Counted from the stretch's first letter, positions 24,509 to 33,665 are shown. The stretch: DNA of 64,000 nucleotides from Paenibacillus amylolyticus (GCF_003719335.1 NZ_RIAS01000012.1:124001-188000), one strand, 5' to 3'. Made by a program: numbers and translations. The notes: generated from the letters alone by a model not told the origin.

Positions 24509-25381
24509 CTAAAGCAATATTTCTTTGAATACGGCAACTCTTCGCATGCCTCGCTCAATGTACTGCACCATCGGGGAGGTGACTCCCCTCTCCCTTATCA
24601 ATGCCAGCCAGCCGCGCAGCATCCAAAGGTGAATTTGTTCATACAACCGTTCTCTTGTGAGCAATGCCCCGGCCTCGGCATACCCTTTCATTACTTCTTC
24701 CAGCATCAAGAAACACTCATTCGCTCCTGCCGTTGCAGGGATCATTGAGGTAAGCGCAGCAGCCACATCAAAATGCGGATCACCTCTTCTCACCTCTCCA
24801 AAATCGATCAAAAGCGCCTTTTGCTTCATAAATAACATATTCCACACACCCAGATCACCATGAATCATGCTATCATTTCTCACGACGTATTCTGTACATT
24901 GCTCTACATGCCCCTCAAGTGAGCCAACGATAGCTAACGAAGATCCCCTGACCTCATCACAGACTTGTGACCATAGTAGAGATAAAGCAAAGCGATCCGG
25001 CTGATCAACGATTTCAAGCTTGTGAGCAGTATGGTGGAAGCGAGCAAGCATGTTACCAAATTCAACAAAATGGATGGCTGCCTGATCGTATGGTACCGTT
25101 TCTTCCACATAGTACTGCAAATTATAAATTTCATTATTCAAATGAACATAGGACAACCCATTCCGCGCAATCACCATTGCTGGAGAGATGTTTTGCAATG
25201 ACAGAACGTGGTGAAGTCTCTCTTCGTTTACAGCCTGCTGCTCATCTCTAAGTTTACGCAACACAAATTGACCTGCTGAAGAATCAATGCATTTTGCTTC
25301 AGAGCTCGTCCCCTGTTTCATCACTTCCACGCGCTGTATCCGACCAATATCATAAAACTCTTCAATAATGCGATGATCCAT
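24509..25381 (-). CDS. Aminoglycoside phosphotransferase/CotS-like kinase family protein
   Basis: A 290-aa protein with the APH/choline-kinase fold. The N-lobe contains KCIDSSAGQFVLRKL. The catalytic loop is MIHGDLGVWNML (Brenner motif with catalytic D and N), and IDFGEVRRGDPHFDVA is the metal-binding region. The family includes antibiotic kinases, homoserine and choline kinases and the spore-coat protein CotS. With sporulation genes nearby but no resistance context, the substrate is open. ATG 25381 follows GGAGGG; the frame opens 27 codons upstream. It appears monocistronic. Confidence 0.83.
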   Translation of the reverse strand: MDHRIIEEFYDIGRIQRVEVMKQGTSSEAKCIDSSAGQFVLRKLRDEQQAVNEERLHHVLSLQNISPAMVIARNGLSYVHLNNEIYNLQYYVEETVPYDQAAIHFVEFGNMLARFHHTAHKLEIVDQPDRFALSLLWSQVCDEVRGSSLAIVGSLEGHVEQCTEYVVRNDSMIHGDLGVWNMLFMKQKALLIDFGEVRRGDPHFDVAAALTSMIPATAGANECFLMLEEVMKGYAEAGALLTRERLYEQIHLWMLRGWLALIRERGVTSPMVQYIERGMRRVAVFKEILL

Positions 25382-25588
25382 CTCTTTCCCTCCTTGATTA
25401 TGAAACTCAAACAAGATGCTTCCCCTGTACCCTTTACATAACAACTCTCCATCATGATGCAAAGATCGTTACACATGTTTACAAGTTGGATATAATTCAG
25501 AATTATTCTGGATAAGTTCGAGGGGTAATATAAAGCCATAAGGAACAGCAAGACAACAAATAACCCCAACTTAAAGGAGAGATATAGG

Positions 25589-26695
25589 ATGAAAAAGAAC
25601 ATGAAGAAATCGGTAGCTACAATGATGGTGCTGGGTATGACCTTAACCGGAGCAGCTGGTGTATTTGCCGGAACACAACTGGAGAAAATCTCGGCTTATC
25701 TCAATCACGGAATCAGCTTTAATGTAGGCGGTGCAGCATACACACCGACTGACGGGAATGGTAAAAAACTTGCACCGATCACGTATAATAACTCGACTTA
25801 TCTGCCGGTTCGCGCATTGGCTGATGCACTGCATGTGCCTGTAACCTACGATGGTGCAAACAAACAAGTCATTATTGGTGAAACGAACAGCAATCCAACT
25901 GCACTAACCAATGTAACCTATACCGCAGCGCAAAAAGAAGCGATTCAAAAAGCATTTGCTCAATTCGAAGGCTTTGAAACAGCCTACGCGCCGCAGCAAA
26001 TGACTACAGGTGATACATTCAAAAGTGTAGCCGCAGGCGGTGATGGCGTAAACTTCATTTTCAATCATATGAAAGTGGATGTTTCTCCAAGAGATTACTC
26101 GGAGGGCTACACAAGCAAAGAAGTGAAATTGTCCAACGGTGTTAGTGCAAAATGGTATTCACCGAGCGATATCGGCATGTTAACCTTCGAACTGGATGAT
26201 CGGTATGTCACACTCAGCTCGCCAGATCATAAGCTGTCCCAAGCACAGTTGCAACAAATCGCTGTCTCTGTACAAAAAGTAAAGAGCGGCAATGATCAAG
26301 GTATTACTGCTTTTGAAAATGTAAGTTACTCCAAACAGCAACTGGAACAGATCCGTAAATCATTTGCTCAATTTGATGGCTTCACCACTGCTTATGCTCC
26401 ACAACATATGGTTGCGGGAGATGCATTCAAAAGTGTTGGTGCAGGCGGCGATGGCGTGAACTTTGTCTTCAACCGCATGAATGTAACGGTATCTCCTAGA
26501 GATTACTCGTTCAGTTATGATGGCAAAACGGTAAAACTGCCTAACGGCGTATCCGCCAAATGGTACACACCGGAAAAAACCGACATGCTTACGTTCAAGC
26601 TGGATGATCGTTATGTGACACTCAGCTCGCAAAATAACCAATTGACCCATACCCAACTGGAACAAATGGCCGTAGCGGTGCAAAAAGTGAAATAA
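25589..26695 (+). CDS. Secreted stalk-domain protein with a duplicated 135-residue module
   Basis: A 368-aa exported protein. Residues 1-28 are a signal peptide; 33-97 resemble the copper amine oxidase N-terminal domain (NNSTYLPVRALADALHVPV). Residues 108-232 and 244-368 are two copies of an unrecognised module, each with FAQFxGFxTAYAPQ, FKSVxAGGDGVNF, VSPRDYS and LDDRYVTLSS. The near-identity of the copies implies a recent duplication. AAAGGAGAG lies 8 bp before ATG 25589. It is monocistronic, with a strong hairpin 50 bp downstream. Its function is unknown; a cell-surface or matrix role is inferred from export and the stalk domain. Confidence 0.8.
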   Translation: MKKNMKKSVATMMVLGMTLTGAAGVFAGTQLEKISAYLNHGISFNVGGAAYTPTDGNGKKLAPITYNNSTYLPVRALADALHVPVTYDGANKQVIIGETNSNPTALTNVTYTAAQKEAIQKAFAQFEGFETAYAPQQMTTGDTFKSVAAGGDGVNFIFNHMKVDVSPRDYSEGYTSKEVKLSNGVSAKWYSPSDIGMLTFELDDRYVTLSSPDHKLSQAQLQQIAVSVQKVKSGNDQGITAFENVSYSKQQLEQIRKSFAQFDGFTTAYAPQHMVAGDAFKSVGAGGDGVNFVFNRMNVTVSPRDYSFSYDGKTVKLPNGVSAKWYTPEKTDMLTFKLDDRYVTLSSQNNQLTHTQLEQMAVAVQKVK

Positions 26696-26743
26696 ACCTC
26701 AGCTTCTTTAGAGCAATACCATAAGATAAGCACTAATCATGAA

Positions 26744-26800
26744 ACACATACCCGATCGGCTCTTCCGTTCTCCAGACTTCGGAACCGATCGGGTATGTGT
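26744..26800 (+). terminator. Long hairpin after the duplicated-module gene
   Basis: ACACATACCCGATCGG (26744-26759) pairs perfectly with CCGATCGGGTATGTGT (26785-26800), with an inner TTCCG/CGGAA helix. The following tract is only moderately T-rich, so it may also act as an mRNA 3' stabiliser. Confidence 0.7.
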
Positions 26801-26824
26801 ATTTGTATTGTTCAAGAAAAAAGC

Positions 26825-26840
26825 ACAGCCCGGAGGCTGT
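26825..26840 (-). terminator. Terminator after the 656-residue secreted protein gene
   Basis: On the minus strand ACAGCC pairs with GGCTGT around TCCG and is followed by GC and six T, 14 bp past the stop at 26854. Confidence 0.8.
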
Positions 26841-26853
26841 ACCTGTAATTATG

Positions 26854-28824
26854 CTATTCAAATTTGTTTTTATCGAACGGGGCTGGAAGTTTTAACGAGT
26901 ATACATCAGTCGAGAGTCCCTTTTTACCTGGAATAAGAACATTCACAATGCCGTCTTGTATTAGATTCGCAGGTATTTTAGTCGTCGTGAATCCCCACTT
27001 TTTCTCCGGAATACTGGATACAGGCAAGGTTCCAATGACCGTATTAAAGTCCTGACTGGTAAACCATAACTCCTTCACTTCTTCTCCCGGAGATTCGTAC
27101 GTTAACGTTCCATCAAAATTCAGCACTACACTATTTAATCCATTTGTATCAGAGGATTCCACCGGGCTTGTGTATACCTTATCTAACTGGTAACCATCCC
27201 CGACACTTTCCATCCTACGTGAGTATGCACGGAAAGGTAGGTCTTTAGGAGCCATAGCCAGCTCAGTCCCCTTTTCTTCATCACTCATAATCAATTCTCT
27301 ATTATAAATACCGCCCTTTGTTTCTGAAACTTTCAAGCCCATATCCTTATTCCATTGACCTAACGGAATAAAGGTCTGATTATATAAGGTTAACAATTGG
27401 CTAGAAGGTTTGTTTATGCTGGAAGAGCGTTGCCCGCGAGTAAAGGTGATCCGATCTTTATCCAGCTGATATTGAATATGGAAGGCTTGCGTAAATTCTT
27501 GCAAAGGAACATAGTTCTGACCTCCCATGTAGAAGGATGGCTGGCCTTTATACTCTAATACCCCTTTGCCGGACTTCACCGCTACAAGCTCCATGGGATA
27601 GAAAATAGTAGAGAACTGGAACGAATTCCAGTGATTTTTCCAGTCCCTATAGGTGTCATACCTCAATTTGAGATGTTTATTCGCTGAAATAACATATAAG
27701 GATGGCGGGTAGCCGCCTGGATTAGAGAAGTATTGTTCAATCACATACTCATCCTCGGTAACCCATTGAATGCTTTCTGTACGAGCTTTATACGGTGAAT
27801 CATAGGAGCGAATTTTCTTTAGTGTTTTCAGATCATAGAGATGTACTTTGGATGATTCCATTTTACTATCCAGACCACTCTCCGTAACCAATACCAATGT
27901 CTTTCTTTCAGGAGAGACAAAGGAATGCACATAGCCAACACGCTCTTTGATCAGCGTTGTTTTTTTGCCATTCTTAGTTGCAATCACAGTCCAGTCCGAT
28001 TTCCGATCATGTACATTCCCCTGCGAAACGCTAAGTTGCACATCCGAACTTGCCTGAAATGATTTTGATGTTAGCTTGGTCTTCATGTCATGCATCATCT
28101 GTAAATTGCTAACTTTGGCCTTCTGTCCCTTTACTCCACCATACTCCAGGTAATGACAATCCTGTAATGTTGCATTGCAGTATACCCCGAAATCACGGCT
28201 CTTTGGTATTGGAGATACTGCATATTTCGTGTCAGTAATCTCTCTTTCTTTAAATATTTTCCCGTGAGTATATACTTTTTTTCCCGTTGCCATCGAATAA
28301 TACTGATATTTTACTGCATTTTTCTCATACATGGTGTAAAACATGCCCAGCTGCGGTTCTACATATATACGATTTTCACTCTCATGAACCTTGCGAAGTT
28401 TATTCGAGCTATAATCATACTCATACAAAACATAGTATTGCTCGTTCTTTTCCGTTGCGTAATAAACCATGTATCCTTTTAAACCTGCTGGTGTATCACT
28501 GACGATTGGATCATAACTATGAGAGGTTGTCGTCAAACCCGTATGTATTCTTGGAAGAACGGCTGGATCTGTAAAATGGTACTCGTTTCTTTTCATTTCT
28601 CCGGTATCAAAACTGGTCTTCACTGTCGTAACTTCAACTTCGGTGCCTCGGACGGCAAAGCGAATGTTATGTTGAACCCGATCCGCAGATGAGGTCACTC
28701 GTTCTCCAGTCTGTGCACTTGGAGCCAAAGAGGCAGCGGACGCCTCGGAGAATCCATACACATTAGACATCAAGATAAATATAACTACAACACTTGCTAC
28801 AAACAACTTGTACTCTTTGGACAT
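26854..28824 (-). CDS. Large secreted protein with degenerate stalk-like C-terminal region
   Basis: A 656-aa exported protein of unknown function. Residues 1-31 are a signal peptide (FVASVVVIFILMSNVYGFSE). The middle part, about 60-390, is beta-rich with strand-turn repeats (LYEYDYSSNKLRKVHES; VHLYDLKTLKKIRSYDS), suggesting a propeller-like fold. About 410-520 resembles a diverged copper-amine-oxidase-type stalk domain (GGQNYVPLQEFTQAFHI; YNQTFIPLGQW). The final 110 residues match nothing I know. AAGGAG lies 6 bp before the ATG. It is the third stalk-type protein in 7 kb but is convergent with the second, so they are not one operon. Confidence 0.65.
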   Translation of the reverse strand: MSKEYKLFVASVVVIFILMSNVYGFSEASAASLAPSAQTGERVTSSADRVQHNIRFAVRGTEVEVTTVKTSFDTGEMKRNEYHFTDPAVLPRIHTGLTTTSHSYDPIVSDTPAGLKGYMVYYATEKNEQYYVLYEYDYSSNKLRKVHESENRIYVEPQLGMFYTMYEKNAVKYQYYSMATGKKVYTHGKIFKEREITDTKYAVSPIPKSRDFGVYCNATLQDCHYLEYGGVKGQKAKVSNLQMMHDMKTKLTSKSFQASSDVQLSVSQGNVHDRKSDWTVIATKNGKKTTLIKERVGYVHSFVSPERKTLVLVTESGLDSKMESSKVHLYDLKTLKKIRSYDSPYKARTESIQWVTEDEYVIEQYFSNPGGYPPSLYVISANKHLKLRYDTYRDWKNHWNSFQFSTIFYPMELVAVKSGKGVLEYKGQPSFYMGGQNYVPLQEFTQAFHIQYQLDKDRITFTRGQRSSSINKPSSQLLTLYNQTFIPLGQWNKDMGLKVSETKGGIYNRELIMSDEEKGTELAMAPKDLPFRAYSRRMESVGDGYQLDKVYTSPVESSDTNGLNSVVLNFDGTLTYESPGEEVKELWFTSQDFNTVIGTLPVSSIPEKKWGFTTTKIPANLIQDGIVNVLIPGKKGLSTDVYSLKLPAPFDKNKFE

Positions 28825-28978
28825 ACTTAACTCCTTCTCTATATAATGGATTGGATTGAGACTTGTTAAGTATATTTCCTTTATCTAAAAATTTCATCAC
28901 TATTCATTCCATATATGAAAAAAATTGACGAATCAAAAACGAGATGTTCGTCCAGCTCTACCGAATGGTTCCTTCTGT

Positions 28979-29725
28979 CTAGTGGCGATGACTGGTCATT
29001 CTGCCCAATACCTCAGGTTTATTCATGACTCGGCGCAGCCAGTAATACCGATGTAAGTCCATGACAAAGTGAAACACAACAAAGATAAGCATGTTATATA
29101 CGCAAATCAAAATAACGACTACTGTCTGTTCTGTAACGAAAGCCAGTGAAATGTTAGCCATCAGGTATGCCCCTCCTGTAATCACGGCTATGACAGCGGT
29201 AGGCATCCTGAAGTTTTTGTCTATTTTGTTAGGCCGAGGCGACTGCTTTAATTTTTGTAAACGAAACCTCACATATTGAATTAAAGTAAATACATACACC
29301 ACGAAAGAACCAATTACATACCATGCCGTTGTCATACCCGTCCCGTACGCAAACTTCTGTATACCCACCATAAAGCTGACTGAACACACAAGTCCAAAAA
29401 CACCACGAAACAATACATAATTTAATTGAAGCCTGCGTGGAGCAATAATCAGAACGATGGCCCACAGGTTCATGATCGCTAATGGCGGCAAAAGAAGATA
29501 CGCATAAAGAGATTGATATGGAGCACTAAAGATCGGAATAAGCAGAAATACATTCAGGAAAAACAGAACCAGCGTGCCGGCACTGAGCCGAATTCCATCG
29601 GATGCATAGGTTACCAGATAATCCTGGAACGTTTTCTCGGGATATGACGTCCCCTTATACATGACCATGCCAGTAGTAACATTTGTTTTATGTGCCGAAG
29701 GTTCGGAACGATGTTTATTCGTCAT
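28979..29725 (-). CDS. Uncharacterised six-helix membrane protein
   Basis: A 248-aa protein with about six hydrophobic helices between residues 50 and 235 (LSAGTLVLFFLNVFLLIPIF first, VVVILICVYNMLIFVVFHFV last). Both ends are hydrophilic, and the tail reads HRYYWLRRVMNKPEVLG. I recognise no family. Its start overlaps the stop of the upstream formylglycine-enzyme-like gene by 11 bp, and it ends the three-gene set 32579-28979. It would be the membrane component of whatever that set does. Confidence 0.7.
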   Translation of the reverse strand: MTNKHRSEPSAHKTNVTTGMVMYKGTSYPEKTFQDYLVTYASDGIRLSAGTLVLFFLNVFLLIPIFSAPYQSLYAYLLLPPLAIMNLWAIVLIIAPRRLQLNYVLFRGVFGLVCSVSFMVGIQKFAYGTGMTTAWYVIGSFVVYVFTLIQYVRFRLQKLKQSPRPNKIDKNFRMPTAVIAVITGGAYLMANISLAFVTEQTVVVILICVYNMLIFVVFHFVMDLHRYYWLRRVMNKPEVLGRMTSHRH

Positions 29726-30821
29726 CCAATTTCACATCCGTCAGACGGATTACCCGGCGATAATACAACGCATCCATCAATTCCTCCCAATCCAGTTCAT
29801 CCACATTCATATCCCGGAAAAATACCGAAGCAGCAGGCAGATAGCTAAGCAATGGCCCTGTTCCTCCACAGATCATAGCCCCACCATCTCCGCCTTTCGG
29901 CATCACATCGTCATCCGCACCCAGCGTAAGCTCGTATTTATATGGATCTCCGGCAAACTGTATACCAAAGAAATTCGGCAATTCCAGATCATACAGATGA
30001 TGATTTGCTCCAGTTGGCGAGAAAGCACTCGGTTCTGTATGTGTATCTGCCCCTGTATTAACGTCTGTATCTGTTTCTGAATTAACAGGCGCCTGGTCAA
30101 ACTGACCTTGACTTTGAGGCTTCCCCAAATGTCTTAATCTCATTGTATAGTCAAAGCTGTCTCCCCAAGGGAATAACGTGCGACATCCTCCCCCATAGAT
30201 ATACTCCCACTCGTCTTCCGTCAACAAACTAAATCCAGCAGCTGCTTCTTCCCTTACAATGTCCTCCAGCTCGATCCCTTCATTAAACCAGAGAATTCGA
30301 ACCTCTCCTTGGTCTTGAATCAGTTTAAATTCCAGATGAAGTTCATATTCATTCAGCCCCGATTCCTTGAATTCGGCCAAGGCCTTAGGAAAATCTTCAT
30401 GCTCCTGGGCAAACGCTTCTTCCTCGGTTACTTCAATCCACCCCAGTGAGATGGTCTCACACTCCACAAGCATCGGGGCAATGTTAACGACTCGCATAGG
30501 TGACATCTGACTGGCAAGGAACGATTGTACATCCTCAATCCCGTAACTGCTTGCAGTTTCGTGCAGATCAGCAGTCGTTTGCTCATCCATTCCGTGATGC
30601 CACTTTTCCCAACCTAATGTTACCTGATCACCTGGAACAAATACGAATCGCTGTTCATCGTGTGTAAATACTCCGGTCTGAGTCCGCTGTCCATATCGTT
30701 CAAACGTCTGCAACCCCTCATACTGCATCCCTTCAGGCAGCTGAAGCGCAATGCGCTGCATCCATTCCTGCTTGTCCTGCTCAGACAGCCCCTGCCAGAC
30801 GGTTCTCGTTAATGCTTCCAT
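29715..30821 (-). CDS. Degenerate formylglycine-generating-enzyme/sulfatase-modifying-factor-like protein
   Basis: A 368-aa protein. FVFVPGDQVTLGWEKWHH near residue 60 resembles the opening strand of the FGE-sulfatase domain. LLTEDEWEYIYGGG followed by LFPWGD near 205-225 is the family's most typical segment. NFFGIQF and KGGDGGAMICGG mirror the later N-x-(F/W)-G and (R/K)GGS stretches. The cysteines that catalyse oxidation in true formylglycine-generating enzymes are not recognisable, so this is probably a binding or structural relative. A Ser/Thr/Asp-rich insertion at about 240-265 (NSETDTDVNTGADTHTEP) is low-complexity. I start it at ATG 30821, 6 bp after AGGTGG; 30827 is an alternative. 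It overlaps the membrane protein gene downstream. Confidence 0.6.
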   Translation of the reverse strand: MEALTRTVWQGLSEQDKQEWMQRIALQLPEGMQYEGLQTFERYGQRTQTGVFTHDEQRFVFVPGDQVTLGWEKWHHGMDEQTTADLHETASSYGIEDVQSFLASQMSPMRVVNIAPMLVECETISLGWIEVTEEEAFAQEHEDFPKALAEFKESGLNEYELHLEFKLIQDQGEVRILWFNEGIELEDIVREEAAAGFSLLTEDEWEYIYGGGCRTLFPWGDSFDYTMRLRHLGKPQSQGQFDQAPVNSETDTDVNTGADTHTEPSAFSPTGANHHLYDLELPNFFGIQFAGDPYKYELTLGADDDVMPKGGDGGAMICGGTGPLLSYLPAASVFFRDMNVDELDWEELMDALYYRRVIRLTDVKLDDE

Positions 30822-30875
30822 CTCCATCCACCTCTCACCAAGCTCATTTATTTAATAGAGTGAATTGATCGATCG

Positions 30876-32579
30876 TCACCCACCTGCAGCCTGAGCTAAT
30901 CGCAGTAACGATTCTTTTCGTTTCCCCTCCGCTTTGCGTGCCAGTGCAACCAGTTTCTCTACCTTGCCAAAAATCGGGTAGAGCACACGCTGAACATCAT
31001 ATGACTCCAGTTCCTGAACCTGTTCCAGCAGCCACTCAAGCTTCTCGTCCTGCTCGAACTCCGGCAGCAACTTGAGCTTCAGTCCATCCGTTGAACGGCG
31101 CAAGCTCTGAACGAGGACTGACACTGAGTCTGCTGTTACCCCATATTTATCGGCAAAAGCAACAATAAATTTGTCCTGAATCATCTGATGTTCATCATCG
31201 ACCTGCCCCATATAATCGTGAATCAGAGGAAAATACTGCTCGCTCGTAAGTCCAAGCCCAAAGGCTGCATAACTTCCAGGCATCCCACTCTTCTCCCCTT
31301 CCGTATCTGCATAAAACTCAAATTCCTGGATGGCTGCTCGTGCGTATTGTTCCAGAAATGAATGCAGCTCAGGATATTCTAAAGCATTTGCAAAGAACCG
31401 GTGTGTATCTGATTTGACAAGTCCTTTGATTGGCAGATACTGTTTTACTTTGGATTTCAGTTTGATGTGATAACCCTTGGAGAACCCCTGCTCCAGCAAA
31501 CGAATAATAAAGGCTATCGCCTGTTGATATGCTCCTGGTCCTTCCTGATGTATCTGAATCGTTATCCTCGCAAAAACATCATTGGCCTGGCATTCCACCT
31601 GCTCCGTTTTAACATACGTATCTTCCGGCTTATATGTACCGCTGCCCTCAGTCAACATCCGTTCCGCCTGCTCACTGCCGAGCTGCTTGGCCAGTTCCAG
31701 AAATTTAAGTCCCCTTGGCTTGCTGTAACTGGGTTCGAAACGCAGAATCATCACCGCTGCATAGAGCAGCAGATCTATAGGGTGCGAATCCTCAGCCTGA
31801 TCCTGATTCATACCTATTTCGATGTCCTTATCCTGCCCATCCAGCTTCTGACCAGACTTCAAAGTGTATTCATTTTCCCGATAATCTGAAATCTGCACGT
31901 CAAAATACTGAGGTAAAAATTGCCGTTCTGCCCACAATGTCAAGGCATAAATGATCGTATGACGGTGCTCGGCGAGAGCATCCTTCCGCTCCCGATTTAA
32001 CGTTTGAATCCGTTCATATTGTCTGATGATCCATGCCGCATCCATGGATGGAAACAACACGGGATCAAGCAGATATTTTGCCAAAAAAGTCGTTTCAAGC
32101 GGTTTGGTCGGGTACACACCATTCTCCAGTTTTTGCTCCGTATACGTCCGAATGCGTTCCAGCAGCCGCTGTCTTTTCTCTTCGTTGATGTATTCCAGCA
32201 GCGTCAGCTTCAGCATCCCGTCCCTCGTAGGAAACTTTCCTCTAAACGTAAACCGGTAATCAATCAGCGGTGTATCTGCCCATTCGGCCAATTTTTCCTG
32301 AACCACTTCAACCAGCCTTGGCTGGATTTCGGTGCGTACCATTTCTTCTGTAAACCGGATCGTCTGCGTCGATAGTGAACCTTCATCCCATCCCATATCC
32401 AGGCTATCCACGATCGTTCTTCCCGGCTTGTACAAAACAAAAATATCATCAAATATGCCCATCTGCAGTTTCGTTCGTTGGATCGTCTGCTCTAAATCCG
32501 TACGTGCCGTTTGCTCATCAAACCATTCATGAATGGCCTGAATCATCTCTTCCAAAGCTTGTTCCAATGCGGCTGTCAT
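30876..32579 (-). CDS. Large cytoplasmic protein of unknown function (possibly DUF6138)
   Basis: A 567-aa, mostly alpha-helical protein with no signal peptide or membrane helix. Its length and general character remind me of the DUF6138 family, but I cannot confirm this. Visible features are an acidic Q/E-rich N-terminus (LEQALEEMIQAIHEWFDE), a central segment LLLYAAVMILRFEPSY, and a helical C-terminus (LLEQVQELESYDVQRVLYP). AGGAGA lies 4-5 bp before ATG 32579. It is first in a tight set with the FGE-like and six-helix membrane proteins (54-bp gap, then overlap). A 14-bp palindrome lies about 75-85 bp upstream. Confidence 0.6.
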   Translation of the reverse strand: MTAALEQALEEMIQAIHEWFDEQTARTDLEQTIQRTKLQMGIFDDIFVLYKPGRTIVDSLDMGWDEGSLSTQTIRFTEEMVRTEIQPRLVEVVQEKLAEWADTPLIDYRFTFRGKFPTRDGMLKLTLLEYINEEKRQRLLERIRTYTEQKLENGVYPTKPLETTFLAKYLLDPVLFPSMDAAWIIRQYERIQTLNRERKDALAEHRHTIIYALTLWAERQFLPQYFDVQISDYRENEYTLKSGQKLDGQDKDIEIGMNQDQAEDSHPIDLLLYAAVMILRFEPSYSKPRGLKFLELAKQLGSEQAERMLTEGSGTYKPEDTYVKTEQVECQANDVFARITIQIHQEGPGAYQQAIAFIIRLLEQGFSKGYHIKLKSKVKQYLPIKGLVKSDTHRFFANALEYPELHSFLEQYARAAIQEFEFYADTEGEKSGMPGSYAAFGLGLTSEQYFPLIHDYMGQVDDEHQMIQDKFIVAFADKYGVTADSVSVLVQSLRRSTDGLKLKLLPEFEQDEKLEWLLEQVQELESYDVQRVLYPIFGKVEKLVALARKAEGKRKESLLRLAQAAGG

Positions 32580-33060
32580 TCTATCTCCTGCCTTTCCGTA
32601 AAACATGTTGTATGTACTCCTGTTCTAAAACCACGATGGCTTCTATCTCAAACTGCTTAAGCAGTCTGTATATTGAATGATAAAATACGCATTAACGTTC
32701 GCATTCCACCTATATTTTACACGCTTGGTCATACTCGCAACAATAAGTCTTACGCACGGTTGTCCCCTACTTGATCCTGATCAAGAGTCTCTTCTCTGAC
32801 GTGAAACTTCGGAGGAAGCACAAAAAAAACACCGAAATGAGATGTCAGCAGCCTCGTTTCAGTGTATTTATGAAATAGCCCATAGCCTTATCGGACTTTC
32901 GTACGATTACATAACGACTAAACTCCTATCACTTAAAAAAACAGAAATCATTCATGTTATAAAATATTAAGGCCATGTATGATATAGCTATCCCTAAATT
33001 TTAACAGACGCTATATAATGTAAATAGATATTGCATACCACACTTATGAAGGAGGATCCA
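32580..33060. other. 480-bp intergenic region
   Basis: It contains a perfect 14-bp palindrome ACTGCTTAAGCAGT (32652-32665) upstream of the 567-aa protein gene, and a minus-strand terminator hairpin at 32822-32865. On the plus strand a TATAAT at 33014-33019 would serve the gene at 33061, though no good -35 is visible. No gene is seen here. Confidence 0.5.
32822..32865 (-). terminator. Minus-strand terminator facing leftward
   Basis: On the minus strand ACACTGAAACGAG pairs with CTCATTTCGGTGT (one A-C mismatch) and is followed by eight T. The nearest upstream minus-strand gene is the Spo0E-like one at 33314-33502, so that transcript would run antisense through the gene at 33061-33342 before stopping here. 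It could also be an attenuator of the 567-aa protein gene. Confidence 0.65.
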
Positions 33061-33342
33061 ATGATGAAGTTGACAGAACAAGGTGTGTTAGTGCTTGAAG
33101 AAAAGGATATTGACTATATGCACTGCTACCGTGATCGAGATGGACTAAGGTTTGATGACTCATTTCTCTATTTCTTAGAATTTCAAAAAATAACACTCTC
33201 TGAAGGCGATGTCCGAACGATTCACTTTCAGTTTGACAAAGAAGAAATGCCGCTCTACGAAGAACGCGGACGACTTATTTCGGAGGTTCAGTCAGCTGTT
33301 CGTACACTTGACCCTAGCTATGATGGTTCCTTTGTGAAATGA
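33061..33342 (+). CDS. Small acidic protein of unknown function
   Basis: A 93-aa soluble protein with alternating charged and aromatic stretches (MHCYRDRDGLRFDDSFLYFL; IHFQFDKEEMPLYEERGR). AAGGAGG lies 5 bp before a double ATG at 33061, a strong argument that it is translated. No family recognised. Its last 29 bp overlap tail-to-tail with the Spo0E-like gene, so the two mRNAs are partly complementary. Confidence 0.7.
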   Translation: MMKLTEQGVLVLEEKDIDYMHCYRDRDGLRFDDSFLYFLEFQKITLSEGDVRTIHFQFDKEEMPLYEERGRLISEVQSAVRTLDPSYDGSFVK

Positions 33343-33502
33343 AGCGTTTGGCATCGTTATACTCATTAATTAATTCATCCAGCACCATCGACTGACGAAT
33401 GACTTCTGGATGTTGCAGACTCGTATATTGGTTTGCCATCTGGTAAAGTCTCAGCCTTGCGTTTTCGATACATTCCTGAAGGGTTTCCGGGTTCCGTACC
33501 AT
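33314..33502 (-). CDS. Spo0E-like sporulation regulatory aspartyl-phosphate phosphatase
   Basis: A 62-aa protein of two helices separated by a short loop, as in Spo0E/YnzD/YisI, which remove phosphate from Spo0A and delay sporulation. The family core is present as QSMVLDELINEYN in place of the usual S-Q-x-L-D-x-x-(I/L)-x-x-Y; the serine and glutamine are swapped in order, but the leucine, aspartate and tyrosine are kept. The start at ATG 33502 follows GGGGGC; an ATG at 33520 is in frame. It converges with and overlaps the small gene at 33061. Confidence 0.8.
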   Translation of the reverse strand: MVRNPETLQECIENARLRLYQMANQYTSLQHPEVIRQSMVLDELINEYNDAKRFISQRNHHS

Positions 33503-33665
33503 CGTTCTGCCCCCATTCATTCCTTGAATTCATCATCCAAATAAGACCATATATTATAATATTCGGAATGAAGCAGGATTCAGATTACCTTTATTTCAAA
33601 TTTTATATATTATTTTTATAAAAGCAGCATTTATCCTTATTGAGTTCGAAACTCGAATGATATGC

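Noticed and set aside
24509..25381. Kinase-like gene as an aminoglycoside resistance enzyme
   Set aside because: The fold motifs are shared by many kinases, including the spore-coat protein CotS. Nothing in the context points to antibiotic modification.
25465..25480. GATCGTTAC motif as a further copy of the palindromic unit
   Set aside because: Only the nine-base core matches; the TATTT half and the spacing are missing.
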